A stretch of DNA of 64,000 bases from positions 39,534,862 to 39,598,861 of the forward strand of contig CM034233.1 of assembly GCA_019916065.1 (NCBI GenBank). The letters run 5' to 3'. The DNA is from Vitellaria paradoxa (Eukaryota; Streptophyta; Magnoliopsida; Ericales; Sapotaceae). Of the stretch, positions 31,520-43,657 are shown one piece after another. Position numbers and translations under genes: made by a program. Position 1 is the first letter of the stretch; each line of letters begins with the position of its first letter. The notes below the pieces were generated by a model. It was not told where the DNA came from, did not search any database, and worked only from the letters and a program-made list of their open reading frames with translations.

Positions 31520-34500
31520 ATGGTTAATTTAGCCTGCTGGAACGTGAAGGGTTTAAATCATCCCTCAAAATGTAAGGAGGTTTTGTCTTTTGTTAAAACT
31601 TATAATGTGTTTTGTGTGGGGTTTTTGGAGACCAGAACTAAGAAAAGCAAGAACAATATTCTTAGGAGGAAGCTTTCTTTTGGTCTATAACTCTAGTTCA
31701 AATGGAAGAATCTAGGTTGGTTAGGACCCAAATGCTTTGAAAGTTAATGTCATATCTAAATCTAATCAAGTTATTAATTGTTCTCTAACTTTTGTGGACA
31801 GTAAGCTTTCTTATTTTTCCTTTTTTGTATATGGTGCTAATAACTTAGCTACTGATAGATGTTTGCTATGGAGTTCTTTAATTGATTTTACTTCTTTATG
31901 AAACAATGCTTTTTAGATTGTGTTAGGTGATTTTAATGCGATCAGTATACTCATGAAAGAGACAGGGGCTCAGAAGAGTGGTTTAGTCATATAGATGATC
32001 TTCATGAATTCTTGTGCAACTCTACACTGGAGGACCACAATTTCAGTAGGAATCTTTTGACTTAGTTGAATAAGAGGAGAGTTGGGTTGATCAAAAGGAG
32101 GCTTGATAGAGTAGCTATTAATGATGGATGGTTGGATTAGTTTAGGAGTTTTTTTGCTCAAATTTTACGTTGGGGCATATCTGACCACAGCCCTGTTGTT
32201 GTTCATACTGGCAGTGTGCATATAAAGAAGAAGACTCTATTTAGGTTTTTCAATTGTTAGGCTTCTTATAATGAGTTCTTACCACTAGTCAAAGGAGCTG
32301 GGGAGAATGAAGATATTGGACACCCAATATATAAAGTTTATCAGAAGATGCAGACAGTTAAAAGGGATTTGCAACTCAATAATTTAAAATGTAGCAATTC
32401 AAAGAAGCAGATTAATTCTACAAGACAAAATTTATCTGTTGTTTAGCATGGAATTGAATCAAAGGCGAATGTTCTAGGCTTATTGATAAGGAAAGAAGTT
32501 TGATAACTGTGCTAGATAATGTGATTAATCAAGAGAAGAGCACCTTAAAGTAGAAGAGCGGGATTCAGTGGCTTAATGAGGGAGACCAAAACTCTAGTTT
32601 TTTCCATAAAAGTGTAAAGGCTAGGAATAATAGGAATATATATTATCCTTGCAAAAGAAAGATGGAATTTGGCTAGATCATCAGAATGAGATTAAAGAAG
32701 AGATTGTACCTTTTTATAATGATCTACTTGGCACTGACTGCTCAAAGGAGTACCCCAGAAAGTCTGTGTTGGCTAAGTTTGCTCACCCATGCTTATCTAG
32801 TAATCAAGCCACTCAATTAAGTTCCTATGTGTCCATCGAAGAGATTAGGAAAACTTTGTTTTCACTTCAACCCAATAAAGCTCCAAGCCTTGATGGTTTC
32901 AATGCTTTCTTCTTCAGAGCTACATGGGAAGTCATTTGTGAAAACATAATTGAGGCAATCCAATCCTTCTTCAGTTCTAGCTATTTACTTAAACAGGGGA
33001 ACAATACTGTCCATGCTCTTGTTCCTAAGGTTGTTAATCTTTCTTGAGTTTCTAAATTCAGACCTATTTCTTGCTGTAACACTCTCTACAAATGTATATC
33101 TAAAATCCTAGCTAAGAGGTTGAAAACTATGTTACCTGATGTCATAGATGGGAGTCAGTCTGCATTTATTCAAGGCAGAAGGATTTGGGATAATATTTTG
33201 TTAGCTCAAGAACTACTTGGAGGATATCATAGATCGGGCTCTTCTCCTAAATGGGCACTGAAAGTAGATTTGAGGAAAGCTTATGATTCTACCAGATGGA
33301 GTTTCGTATGGGATACTATAAAACAAATGGGATTCCTGAGAGTGTACATCAACTGGGTGAACAGTTGTATCACTTTTCCCATATTTTCAGCTAGTGTTAA
33401 TAAAGAACTTGCTAATTATTTTAAGGGCAGGGCAATCCTATTGCTCCTTATTTATTTGTGATATGCGTGAATGTTTTATCAAAGATTCTTGATAGGAAAA
33501 TAGCTCAAGCTAGAAAATTTGATTATCATTAGAGATGTAAGAAAACTCAGCTTTCCTTTCTGTGTTTTGCTGATGACTTATTTTTATTTTGCAAGGGTAA
33601 TTAGAAGTTAGTCATGGTTATCAAAGAAGCCCTCCAACTCTTCTCAAAGGTTTTTTGGGCTTATGCCCAATAAAGAAAAGAATGAAGTGTTTTTATCAGG
33701 AGTTAACAATTAGATTGCTTCTAATATTATTAATGCTTTGCAATTTCAAATGAGTCAATTGTCGATGAGATATCCTGGGGCGCCTCTAATCTCTTCAAAA
33801 CTTAGAGTGGTAGATTGTAAACCTTTCTTGGAGAAGATTTTAGCAGAATTTAAAAATTAAACCAACTCGAGCCTTTCTTATACAGGGAGAGTCCAATTTA
33901 TGCATTCTATTCTTTTTAGCATGCAAGCTTTATGGAGTGCCTATGTTATTCTTCCTTCTGCAATGATCAAGAGTATTGAAGGCTATTTAAGGAGATTTCT
34001 ATGGGATGGTTGGGCTCTTAAGGTTTCTAGTGCAAAAGTGGCTTAGGAAAAAGTTACACTACTAGTGGATGAGGGTGGACTTGGTACCAAGAAATTGAAG
34101 AGTGTAATAAGGAATCAATGTTAAGGTACATTTGGGAGTTGAATGGAACAAGGAATCAAAGTTAAGGTACATTTGGGTGTCAAAGCTGAAACAAAATTCT
34201 TTTAGTAGTTGGGTTAAGTGGATGTATGCTAATGTGCTCAAGGAAAAGAACTTCTGGATTGTCAAAATCCCATTTGACTATACCTGGACCTGGAGAAAAT
34301 TGTTACAATTGAGGGATATAGCTTGTTCATTGATATATAACAAAGTTGGTAAGGGGAACTTAGCCTCGTTGTGGTATGACTATTGATTACCTTTAGGACC
34401 TATTTGTATAGAAGCTATTCAAAAAGTAATTTATGATTATGGACTTAACTCAATAGCACCGGTAAATGAAATAATATCTTGTCAGGGTTAGCCTTGGCCT

Positions 34501-35040
34501 ATGGTGAATTCTCCTGAGTTATTGGAACTCAAGTTAGCTACAACAAGTCTACCTCCTCCAAATATCAATAAATGATCAAGTAACTTGGGTGAGAAAGTTT
34601 GGCAACCAATTCTCTTTGAAAGCGGCTTGAAGCTTGCTATAGTCTCTAGGTAATAAAGTTGCATTGCATTTCCTGGTTAAATTCAAAGGATTGATTCCTA
34701 GACATAGCTTTATTTTGTGGCTAGCTATCTTGAGGAAGTTTTGTACTAAAGACAAATCGGTGTAATATGGTCTAAGAGATAGCATGTGTTGTTATTTATG
34801 TGGTGATAACATTGACGATGTTGATCATTTTTTAGTCAAATGTTCTTTTTCTCATAGAGTGTGGCATTCTATTATGGATAAGTTGGAATGTTCCTTTGTT
34901 GCCAGGAGCTGGGAGAAGGTGGTGAAATGGGGTGTTAACGAGCTGCATGGTGATTCTTTGAACAAGAGACTTAGCTGAATTGCATTTGGAGCTATTGTTT
35001 ACTATATATGGAAGCATAGGAATGCAATTCATCATACTAA
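31520..35040 (+). pseudogene. LINE ORF2: endonuclease, RT, zf-RVT, with stops and shifts
   Basis: ORF2 starts at the ATG at 31520 (MVNLACWNVKGLNHPSK), the usual APE endonuclease opening. LGDFNAI is at about 31925 and SDHSPVVV at about 32180, so the endonuclease landmarks are present although stops interrupt. RT: NKAPSLDGFNAFFF (about 32875), FRPISCCNTLYKCISKILA (33058), GSQSAFIQGRRIWDNILLA (33150) and ALKVDLRKAYDS (33257). After a frame slip at about 33435 comes NPIAPYLF and the catalytic FADDLFLF (about 33568). The thumb follows, with a local 40-bp duplication at 34105-34180. zf-RVT is at 34784-34880: CYLCGDNIDDVDHFLVKC then VWHSI. The coding region is cut at about 35042 by an insertion. Confidence 0.88.
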
Positions 35041-35042
35041 AA

Positions 35043-36332
35043 AATGTCGTTACGTAAATGAATCGGCTGTTATATAATGGAATCGGCGAACTTCAAGACT
35101 GATACTACAGCGTTACAGGGTGTGACACGGCATTCACACTGTAACAGGTGTTACGCCGATGATACAATAGTCCTTCATAGAGAAATCATAAAAGAAAAAG
35201 ATAGAAAAACACAGATAGCATCTGAAACCCTCTGTTCTTTCAAGATTCGAGGGGAAAAATAACACCCTAACTTTTTGATCCAAAGTCTAAAAATAAAAAA
35301 TGAATCAAACTGCGAAGCCTTCCACTTCTAGATCGAGATTTTGAAAACCATGAAGAATTAAATCCTTGGAACCTTGTAGTTCCAGACCGAGATTGATTAA
35401 GCATTCATGTTCTTCTGGCTTCAGTTTTTGAAAAAAAAATATAAGTAAAATATTGAGCTTGCTTCAGTTTTCAGAAAGAAAAAATAAAGTAACAGAGACC
35501 AAACAGTTTGAAGAAGATTGAAGAAGCAAAGATGCAAAGTCTGCAAGTGGGTGGGTTCTAAGGCATTTGATGTAATTCGGGTGGTGGGTAGGTGGTGGGT
35601 TTCCTAGAAGTTAAAGAATTGTTTATCAGCATTGATGGGAGTTGTTTGATAATAAATAATTAAATATATAAATATAATTATGGCATATAATATTAATTAT
35701 ATAAATATAATTTATTATATTTTATTAAAGTATGTTAAATTACTTTTGATTATAATTAAATATTATAATAATATTTTATGTTAAGATATTATATAATTTA
35801 TATTAATTATATTAAAAGTTATTAATTAAACATCGTTATTCTGCTATAACATATTAATTTAATGTAAATAATAATATTATTATACTAATATATTATGTAA
35901 TTTATATTAATTATATTAAATATAATTTAGTATTTCATATTAAAAGTTATTAATTAAGTATAACTATTATACCATAACATATATTATTTTATTTTAGTAA
36001 TTGTACATTTATTATTGTGTTAATTAATATATAAGTATTAACAATTTAATATAAAAATATATGAGCGTATTTTTATGTAAGAGGTGTTTAAAAGAAGTAA
36101 TATTTATGTTTATATGTATATAAACATAACATGATATAAAATTATTAAACAACACTAATAATCTATATTTATATATTTTAATTGTTAAACCATTAAAAAC
36201 TGTCCAACTTAGGTGAAGTGTGAATTAAAAAAAAAAAAACCGCGCTTCCGATTTCCATTTCCATTACGTAATATCCATTACATCCTGTTTTCGAGTCACA
36301 GCGACCGTTACTGTTACGGTACCCGTTACCGT
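35043..36332. mobile_element. Unclassified insertion (about 1.3 kb) in the LINE 3' end
   Basis: LINE sequence stops at ...CATACTAAAAAATG and resumes at ...TTTTTTAAATCTATGATGC. The left end has CGTTACGTAAATGAATCGG and AGCGTTACAGGGTGTGACAC. The right end read in reverse has AACGGTAACGGGTACCG, CGGTCGCTGTGACTCG and TATTACGTAATGG, so the ends are partly inverted and rich in GTTAC/GTAAC steps. The middle has no gene and becomes extremely AT-rich (35640-36200). It could be a non-autonomous DNA transposon (MULE-like?), but no perfect TIR or clean target duplication is visible. Confidence 0.5.
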
Positions 36333-36593
36333 TTTTTAAATCTATGATGCAATTGCTTTTGAAGACTCCAAGCCAAATGTCTGTTTTGTAGATAAAGAAG
36401 TGTTGAATTTCGTTTACACTTGTAAAGCTTTTGTATATTACTGAGATAGGGATTCTTAATTGGTTGGTGGCATCTTGCATTATCTTCTAATGAAAATAAT
36501 GCAGGATACCACGTAATTAGTTAGATTTTCTTGTATATTGTACTATTTTCTTATATTAATGAAAGTAAATCTTACCCATCAAAAAAAAAAAAA
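36333..36593 (+). other. LINE 3' UTR and poly(A) tail
   Basis: After the insertion the LINE tail continues (TTTCTTATATTAATGAAAGTAA at about 36550) and ends in CCCATC followed by 13 A residues. This is the common ending of plant L1 elements and fixes the 3' boundary. 36594-36743 is a T/C-rich spacer. Confidence 0.72.
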
Positions 36594-36609
36594 CATTTTT
36601 TTAGTATTA

Positions 36610-36733
36610 GATATATATTTAAGATTTTATACTTTTTTTTTATTCTTTCTTACCTTTTTATTTTTTATTTTTTTCCTTTTCCCTTCACTTTTCTTTTTCC
36701 TCACCAAATGTTTAGTACTCCAAACTTGGTATT
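36610..36733 (+). repeat. Pyrimidine-rich spacer duplicated on both sides of Tat2
   Basis: ATATATTTAAGATTTTATACTTT through CACCAAATGTTTAGTACTCC and AAACTTGGTATTTG lies left of Tat2. A diverged copy in the same order lies immediately right of it (44177-44290: ATATATTTAAAATTTTG ... GCCAAATATTCACTCTAAAC). This is a direct repeat of about 115 bp, too long to be a normal LTR target duplication. Confidence 0.7.
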
Positions 36734-36743
36734 TGAGACCATA

Positions 36744-37266
36744 TGATGACACAGTGAATTGGAGTCCTCTGAGAGTCTGATCCAAGTACAGAATGCTGTC
36801 TAATACACTAATGTAGTGCCTGCCAAAAAATCTTTAATGCTTAAGTTAGTAAGGGAATCGAGAGAAAGAACTTTTGGCAGAGTTTCAGTAATGTAAAGAG
36901 TGTACGTACCATATACTGGAGAGGATGGTGCATATATATAGAGGTGTGAGACTTATATGGGCATGATGCATGTAAGCCTCATACAATTGTGCCTTCCTTC
37001 CAATCATATTATGTCACAAGAATTGTAAATCCGAAGGTCGATTCTTATTATTAGTTATCAAAACCGCTATACAGTAGGCAACACATTGACGGGCGAGAAT
37101 CACAAAATATACTAGAATATGGTTAGACATATGATTATGACATAAGCAATCTTGTCTTTAATAGATCGATTGGTTAGCCTGACCGACGTTAATAACGGTC
37201 GGTTAGTAAGGTCAAGTTGTGTCGTGGTTGCTCAGGCAACTCCGCTCGGTTGGTTGCACCCTATCA
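36744..37266 (-). repeat. 3' LTR of Tat2 (523 bp)
   Basis: Plus-strand edges are TGATGACACAGTG and GCACCCTATCA. Its partner is 43658-44176. A TATA-like CTATATATATGC is on the minus strand at about 36942-36931. PPT-like GAATCGGGGGCATC precedes it on the minus strand. Confidence 0.92.
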
Positions 37267-38002
37267 GATGCCCCCGATTCACTCAGTCACCGAAGAGGAC
37301 CAAAAGGAATCCAACAATTACCTCATAATTCGCTAGGTTCTTGGCCGGCCACAAGCCACCACATGCCCCTAATTTGATCGATTGGATGAAGGGGTCGAGG
37401 GAATCTGACGGTTACACTACCTTGGGAATATGCACGCATTTATTACTTATTCGGCATGGCACGCATGATTGTATGGTGAAAGGACGTTGTCGTTCTGCCA
37501 CATGTTGCTTGCTTATTAGCCGCGACATTAAAGCTATAACCATATGCTAGCCACCGTTGGATGAATTTTTCCCACCTAAATCACCACCATTGATTTCAAA
37601 AAAAGGCCAGCTAAGGATTCCTACCCTTTCATCTCTAAATATCAAAGATAAAAAACCATTTTTCCCTTTTACGTGAACTTAGTGTTCCACTACTATTGCT
37701 ACTCTTGCACCCAAGGCTATTCCTTGCTCATGCTCTTGCCTAATTCTTGCTTCCCTATGTAACTGATAAGGGTTATTCTTTATTTTCTTGAGTTTTTCCT
37801 CTTTTTTTTTTTATTCTTTTCCAATTTCACGATTCATATGTTTTAGTTGCTGTGTCGATGTGTGTATTTCTTCAAAAACAACCGTAGACTCCCATATCCT
37901 TTAGGCTTTGTAAGAAACCCAAGATTTATCAAATCGGTAGTTAGGGGCCTAATTTTTGTGTTGTATTCCTATCATGTTTTCCAACTTTCCTTGTCTTTTA
38001 CA

Positions 38003-40200
38003 ATGGCTGATCCAGAGCGAGTCTGTATATCTAGCAGTGAAGAGTCTAATGATGACGGACTTGTTTTTCCTTAAGGTAGGGCTCTCAGTGCCCTTAGCAC
38101 CAGTGGTCGCCAAGTGGACAATCCTAGGTGAATCGTCGATGCGTTTGAACCCAGTGAGGGAGAGAAACGCCACCACATTGATGCTGCTAATGACAGTGAT
38201 GCCCTTTTCGAGGCAGAGGGCATCAAATCCACCATCACTAATAGGAGGATATTGGAAATAATTTCTGAATTCCAGTCCCCCCCAGATCTTACCTACTGAG
38301 TCCCAGGGGAGAACAATTTAGCATGCTCGCCGAGGGCAGGAGAAGTTGTTGTTTATGAGGTGACATTGCTCGGCAGGCTTAGGTCGTCGCTACTGAAGCT
38401 CGTTAGGCAAGTGCTTTCTCACCTCGGTTTGGCCATGGGGCAGATCACGCCGAACAATTGGAGGATACTAATCAGGTACGTGGTGTTCTGGATGGCCATT
38501 ATGGGACACGAGCTGATGGCCAGCTAATTCCACCATTTCTACAAAGTCACCCAGGGGGGTCAAGATGGTGGCATTTTTCTACCCGAAAACTAGAGTTCAA
38601 CTTCATCACCAATTTGCCCACCTCAAACATAGGATGGAAGGAGAAGTATTTCTTCATCCAATGGAGCACTTGGGAATTTCAAGTATGGGAAACCAATCAT
38701 GAGAAACATTAAGGGGTATGTTTAGGTTTCTTTAGGATTCTCATGATTTTTGTCAACTTCCCTTAGATCATAGGGTCTAACTTGATTTTCATCTCAACCC
38801 TACTCAGTTTAAAAACCTCTTATCTTGTTTCCAAAGAAAAAAAAAGCTTCATCGTGAGGCAAAGAAGAATCAACTCTGCGACGTAAAATTTTTGATCACA
38901 GTAGAAAACTTAAGTCTCTACCTACTCAACCCCGAGGCCACCACCGAAGCTCTGCTGGCCGAAAGTGAGCAGAGTGAATTTTTAGATTACAATTTTGAAA
39001 ATAGGTCTTATCGTCTAGTTTTCCTAATTAATTCTATTTTTCTTCAAAAGATAATACTGCGCTCGAGGCGTCTGACCGATTAAAAGAACAGGCCAAACAA
39101 TAAGAACAACCAGATATGTCAAAAGTTTTCGACCTGAGCTTTTTAGATTTGGTGGAGAAGGCCTCACAAAAATCGCCGAAAAAGCCTGCACCTAAAAGGG
39201 CTCGAATGGTGAAGGCTAAGCTTGCTAGTCCCAAAGCTTCTGCTCCAATTGCTCCCCCCTTCTCAACAATAACAGAAGGCAATCTTCCCTCCCCCTGCTC
39301 AATGAAAGGCAACTCAGACTCTCCCTTTTTCCATCCAGGGCCACCGATTCCGGTTTACAAGCTGAAGCGTCTTCATGGTAGCCTCTCCTTAAGAGTTGCG
39401 AGGTAGCGTAGCAAAAGTTCCTAAGCATAATGGCAAACAAGGATATGTCACTGTTCTGTGGCATAGATAGTACTGAAATGGCCTACGACATGAACCATAA
39501 GCTGTTCAAGGTATGGGTATATTCAACTCTTCTCAATTTCATTTTTTTTTCTCTTCTTCTTTTTTCTTTTTTTTTTTAATAAGCTGTCGTAGGTTACATT
39601 TTTTAGACCATGGTTCATTCCTATGCTGTGTTCACAAGGCTAGCCAATACTAAGAAAGCCTTGCTTACTGAGAGAAAGGCAAGGGAACAAGCCCTTACTA
39701 TTCTCAAAGTAGCAAAAGATAACGCACGCAGCGATTGCTTAAGTCGAGAAGGAGGAGGTTCTCAAGCATGAAAAGAAAACTACTAAAAAAAACAAAAGCC
39801 TAAGAACCAAACAAGCCAGTCTTTTTAGGGAGCTTGAATCGAAGAAGGCTCTACACATAGCCATAGAGAAGAAAATTGAGGATCTTACTGAAAAGCTCTG
39901 ATCCACAAAAAAGGCACTCCAAATCGCCGAGAACACAACCATAGCAAATTTCAAAAGTATGGATTACTTCCAAGCGCTGATCATGCCTGTGTTCCTCAAA
40001 GGTTTTGATCATTATAAGAAGAATGTTGTTGCTTCCTTTCCTGAGCTTGACATTTCAAATATCAAAGCGATCACGATGCCATTGAAAGGGAAGAGTAGTA
40101 ACTAGATAACGATCAAGAAGCTGAAACTTCTAAACAAGCCATGGAGACCACCGAAGGAAACAATATTCAAGTTGAAGCTCTAAAGGTGCTCCAAAGCACG
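38003..40200 (+). pseudogene. Antisense gene of Tat2 (PF04195-like)
   Basis: The ATG at 38003 gives MADPERVCISSSEESNDDG, the same opening as in Tat1. The conserved domain follows with stops: EIISEFQSPPDLTY, VPGENNLACSPRAGE, EVTLLGRLRSSLLKLV and FNFITNLPTSNIGWKEKYF. A later block starting at 39116 (SKVFDLSFLDLVEKASQKS) matches the Pro/Lys-rich part of Tat1, and DMSLFCGIDSTEMAYDMNH appears at about 39440-39500. The coiled-coil part ends near 40100 (ITMPLKGKSS). The blocks are separated by intron-like T-rich spacers with plausible GT/AG ends (for example an AG at 39050). Two independent copies with the same order show it is a real, conserved gene of this family, though this copy is dead. Confidence 0.75.
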
Positions 40201-40559
40201 TAAGTGAAAATGTTGAAAACGATGTTTAGAAGGAAGCTTGACTGCCCCTCACTTTTCTTCTTCTTTTCCTTTTCTCTTTCACGAAATGTAACTCTAGACT
40301 GTCAATTTTTGCTATGTAATGAAACCATTTGCAATACAATTCGAAGTTTCTTTGATCGCCAATTTATATGCTATTCTCCTACTTGTGTAGATGTTTACTT
40401 TCACTTATTTGTTCTTTTTTCCTTTATTTTGTCTTTGTCAGAAGTACGCATCAAGTTTAACAAATAAACTCATTTCATAACATTACCTAGAGAGGAATTT
40501 ATTTTCAAATAATGTTGCTTTGTTCTCGGTAATGCTAGTTCTACCTTTAGCTTCATTAG

Positions 40560-40975
40560 CCATTTCTCTACGTGACCAAATAAGTCGAGTTGGATCCTTG
40601 CATTGCTCAATCACATAAATTGAGCAAGTATCCTTGCCATTTTTGGCAACTGGCCTCGTGAGCCATCAACCTCATGAGCCGTCTCTACGCTGCTTGGCCA
40701 TGTAAACTAAGTAGGATCTTTGCTTTGCTCGACCGTGTTAACCGAGCAGGGAACCTTGCCTTTTTTTGGCAACTGGCCTCCTGAGCCATCGGCCTCGTGA
40801 GCCATTTCTGCACGTGGTCGAGCAAGATCTTTGCTCTGCTCTACTCAACTATGTGAGCCGAGCAGGGATCCATGCCATATTTTGGCATTGGCCTCGTAAT
40901 CCATCTTTGCTCTACTCAGCCACATGAGCTGAGCAGGATCTTTGCTCTACTTAGTCACGTGAACTAAGTAAGAAT
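40560..40975 (-). repeat. Tandem-repeat tract of Tat2
   Basis: Repeated modules built on CTCG(A/T)C(C/T)-TGT-AACCGAGCAGG and GGCCTCGTGAGCC, at least six imperfect copies, lie between the antisense gene and the end of pol. It is the equivalent of the Tat1 tract at 22700-22985. The spacer 40201-40559 holds no gene. Confidence 0.7.
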
Positions 40976-41083
40976 TGTTATAGAGTCATTGTTGTAGAGC
41001 CAATCATTGATTGCAGACATTCATTGTAGAATCATCCATTACAATGGAAGCATTACTTGTAGAAGCTTACCAAGACATGGATT

Positions 41084-43640
41084 TTATTGATAATCAAATA
41101 AAATTACAAAAACAACTTTCCATACATAATATTTCCTCAGATGCTCTGCATGCCAAGAGTGAGATAGCTCTTTACCCCCAATTGCCTTGAGTTTGTAAGT
41201 CCCTTTCCTAGTAAAGCCCAATATTTCATGTGGTCTTTCCCAATTTGGCCCCAGCTTATCATCATGACGGTTCCTCGCTAATTGATTCACTCTTTTTAAC
41301 ATCAAATCTCTACACTGAAATTCTCTTAGTCGAGCTCTAGAGTTGTGATATTGCCACATTCTCTATTGATAGGAGGCTATTCTGATGGCAACCTATAGTC
41401 TTCGTTCTTCCAACAAATTAACATCTTCACTCATCATCTCACCATTCTGCTCTTGGTTGAAGTTCTGTATTCTGGGACTAGAAAGTCCAATCTTAGCAGG
41501 AATTATAGCCTCTATTCCGTACATAAGGGAAAATGAGTTTGACCAACTGCCACCTGTTCAGTTATTCGATAAGCCATAGAATAGTTGGAAGCTCATCTGC
41601 CCAGTGACCTTTTACTTTGTCCAGCATCATCTTGATGATCTTGGGGAGAGACCATTTAGTGACTTCAACTTGTCCATTGGCTTGAGGATACTCAGGTGAT
41701 GAATAGTGGTGGCTAATGCCCAAATATTCACATAACCCATTGAATTGCTTCCCTTCAAATTGTTTTCTGTTATCTATGATCACCACCCTGGGGATGCCAA
41801 ACTGGCAAACTATGTTTTGCCACAAAAACTTTCTCGTGTTCTACTTGGTAATGGTTGGCAAGGCTTCTACTTCTGCCCACTTAGTAAAATAATCAATTGC
41901 AACCACGACACACTTCCTCTGTCCCCTTCCTAATGGAAATGGCTGAATGATATCGACTCCCCACTAAGCAAACAGCCAAGGACTTTGGATTTGTGTCAAC
42001 TCTTGAGCAAGCTGCCTCGAAACGTTAGAAAACCTTTGACATTTGTCACATTTCTTAATAAACTCCGGGCATCTTTCTCAACAGTCAGCCAATAGTAGCT
42101 AGCTCTTAAAATCTTCTTAGCTAGACCCAACCCCCCGAGTTATTGCCATAAACACCTTCATAGATTTCTCTCATTACATAATCTGCCTCCTGATCATTGA
42201 TATATCTTAACAATAGAGAGCTATGCCCTCTCTTCTAAAGGATCCCATCTACTAAGAGGTATCTAGTAGATCAATACTCAACGCTCCTTACTTCATTCTT
42301 ATCACTTGGCAAAGCTCTATTCTCCAAATATACTCTGATCAGTCTGGCCCATTCAGTGTCTTCTTCTACTTGATTGGCTTCTAAGATTTGAATGATCAGG
42401 GAATGCAGTATCTTGATCAGAACATCCGAGTTCTCCTACCCAAAAGAAGTGATTCTTACTAACCAGTATGCCTCCTCGTTTTGGAATCTCGGAATTCATT
42501 GAAGCTGAAACTTCAAAAATTTTCTGGACAAATTCCTTACCATTTGATAATACTCGGCCATATTCTTTCCCTTTGCTTCATAGACTCCTTACATTTGCTC
42601 CACCAACAACTGAGAATCATTGTAAACTACTATATGTTCTGCCCCCATTTGTCGAACCATCCAAAAACCAACAAGTAGGGTTTGATACTCAGTTTCGTTG
42701 TTGGAGGTAGAGAACATGAAACGTAAGGTATATTCCAATTTATGACCATCAGGGGAAACAAGGAGTATACTTGGATTGCTAGAGTTATAAGTAGAAGAAC
42801 CATCAACATGCAGCGTCTAAGCTTGCTCGGCATCTTGTTCTTCGAATGGGTCAACTGGGTGGGTTGTAAATTCAATTATGAAATCCGCTGCAGCTTGCCC
42901 TTTGATTGCTATTCTTGGTCGATACTGGATGTTGAACTGGCTAAGCTCAATCAACCACTTCATCAATCACGCTGAGGTTTTCAGCTTGTACAGGACATTT
43001 TTCAAGGGTTGGTCAGTGAGAACCATAATCATGTGGGCTTGAAAGTAAGCTCTGAGTCGCCGAGCCGCTATTACAAGAGCAAGGGCCATCAGTTCCATCT
43101 TTAGATACCACTTTTTTGCCCCCCGAGGGCTTTGCTCGTGTAGTAGTCAAGTTTCTGGACACCACCTTCTTCCCGCATGAGCACAGAACTCACAATTGTG
43201 GCTGAAACAGAGAGGTATAAATACAATTCTTCCCCTGGACTGGTCCAACTGAGCAACGGCACCGACCTCAGGTATTGCTTCAGCTACCAAAACATTTTAT
43301 CACATTCCATTGTCCATTCAAATGCCTTCCTAAGTACTTTGAAAAAGGGGTGGCACTTGTCTGTGAGCAAGAAATGAATCTTCTTAGAGTTGCCACCCTC
43401 CCAACCAACTTTTATACTTCCTTCGTTGTTCACGGGGGCAGCATTTCCATTATTGCTTTGACTTTTTTTGGATTGACCTCTATTCCTCAACTAGACACCA
43501 TGAAACCAAGAAATTTACTGGATCCGGCCCCAAATACACACTTGGCTAGGTTGAGCTTCATTCTGTACTTTCTCAAGGTATTGAAAGTTTTTTGTAGATC
43601 AGCGATGTGATCATGAACAACGTGGTCGTGGGTTTGATTC
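41084..43640 (-). pseudogene. Tat2 pol remnant: RT end, RNase H, aRNH, integrase
   Basis: The leader (PBS, then AATCAAACCCACGACC) runs straight into the end of RT: HIADLQKTFNTLRKYRMKLN and SSKFLGFMVSS at 43625-43490. Relative to Tat1 about 2.6 kb, comprising gag, protease and the RT active site, is deleted. Then RNase H (TDKCHPFFKVLRKAFEWT, about 43390), aRNH (HVDGSSTYN about 42810; SNNETEYQTLL about 42700) and integrase follow. The integrase keeps the second Asp (VVIIDNRKQFEG, 41793) and the Glu (QANGQVEV, 41700). The C-terminus 41359-41084 (LGPNWERPHEILGFTRKGTY) ends the gene. Stops are frequent. Confidence 0.85.
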
Positions 43641-43657
43641 CCACAGACAGTGCCAAC

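Larger units (their letters stand above)
27050..36593 (+). mobile_element. L1-like LINE, full length in outline, with nested insertions
   Basis: ORF1 pieces (27120-27900 and 30515-31510) are split by LTR insertions. ORF2 (31520-about 35040) shows endonuclease, RT and a C-terminal zf-RVT. The 3' end (36333-36593) terminates in an A tract at 36581-36593 after a second large insertion (35043-36332). The order ORF1 (DUF4283 + zinc knuckle), EN, RT and zf-RVT is that of plant L1 LINEs. The 5' start is uncertain: it abuts the Tat1 LTR, and the first 70-100 bp are unassigned. All genes have stops. Confidence 0.82.

Noticed and set aside
36531..36780. Phe-rich short ORFs as membrane peptides
   Set aside because: They arise from poly-T/pyrimidine-rich spacer next to the LINE tail.
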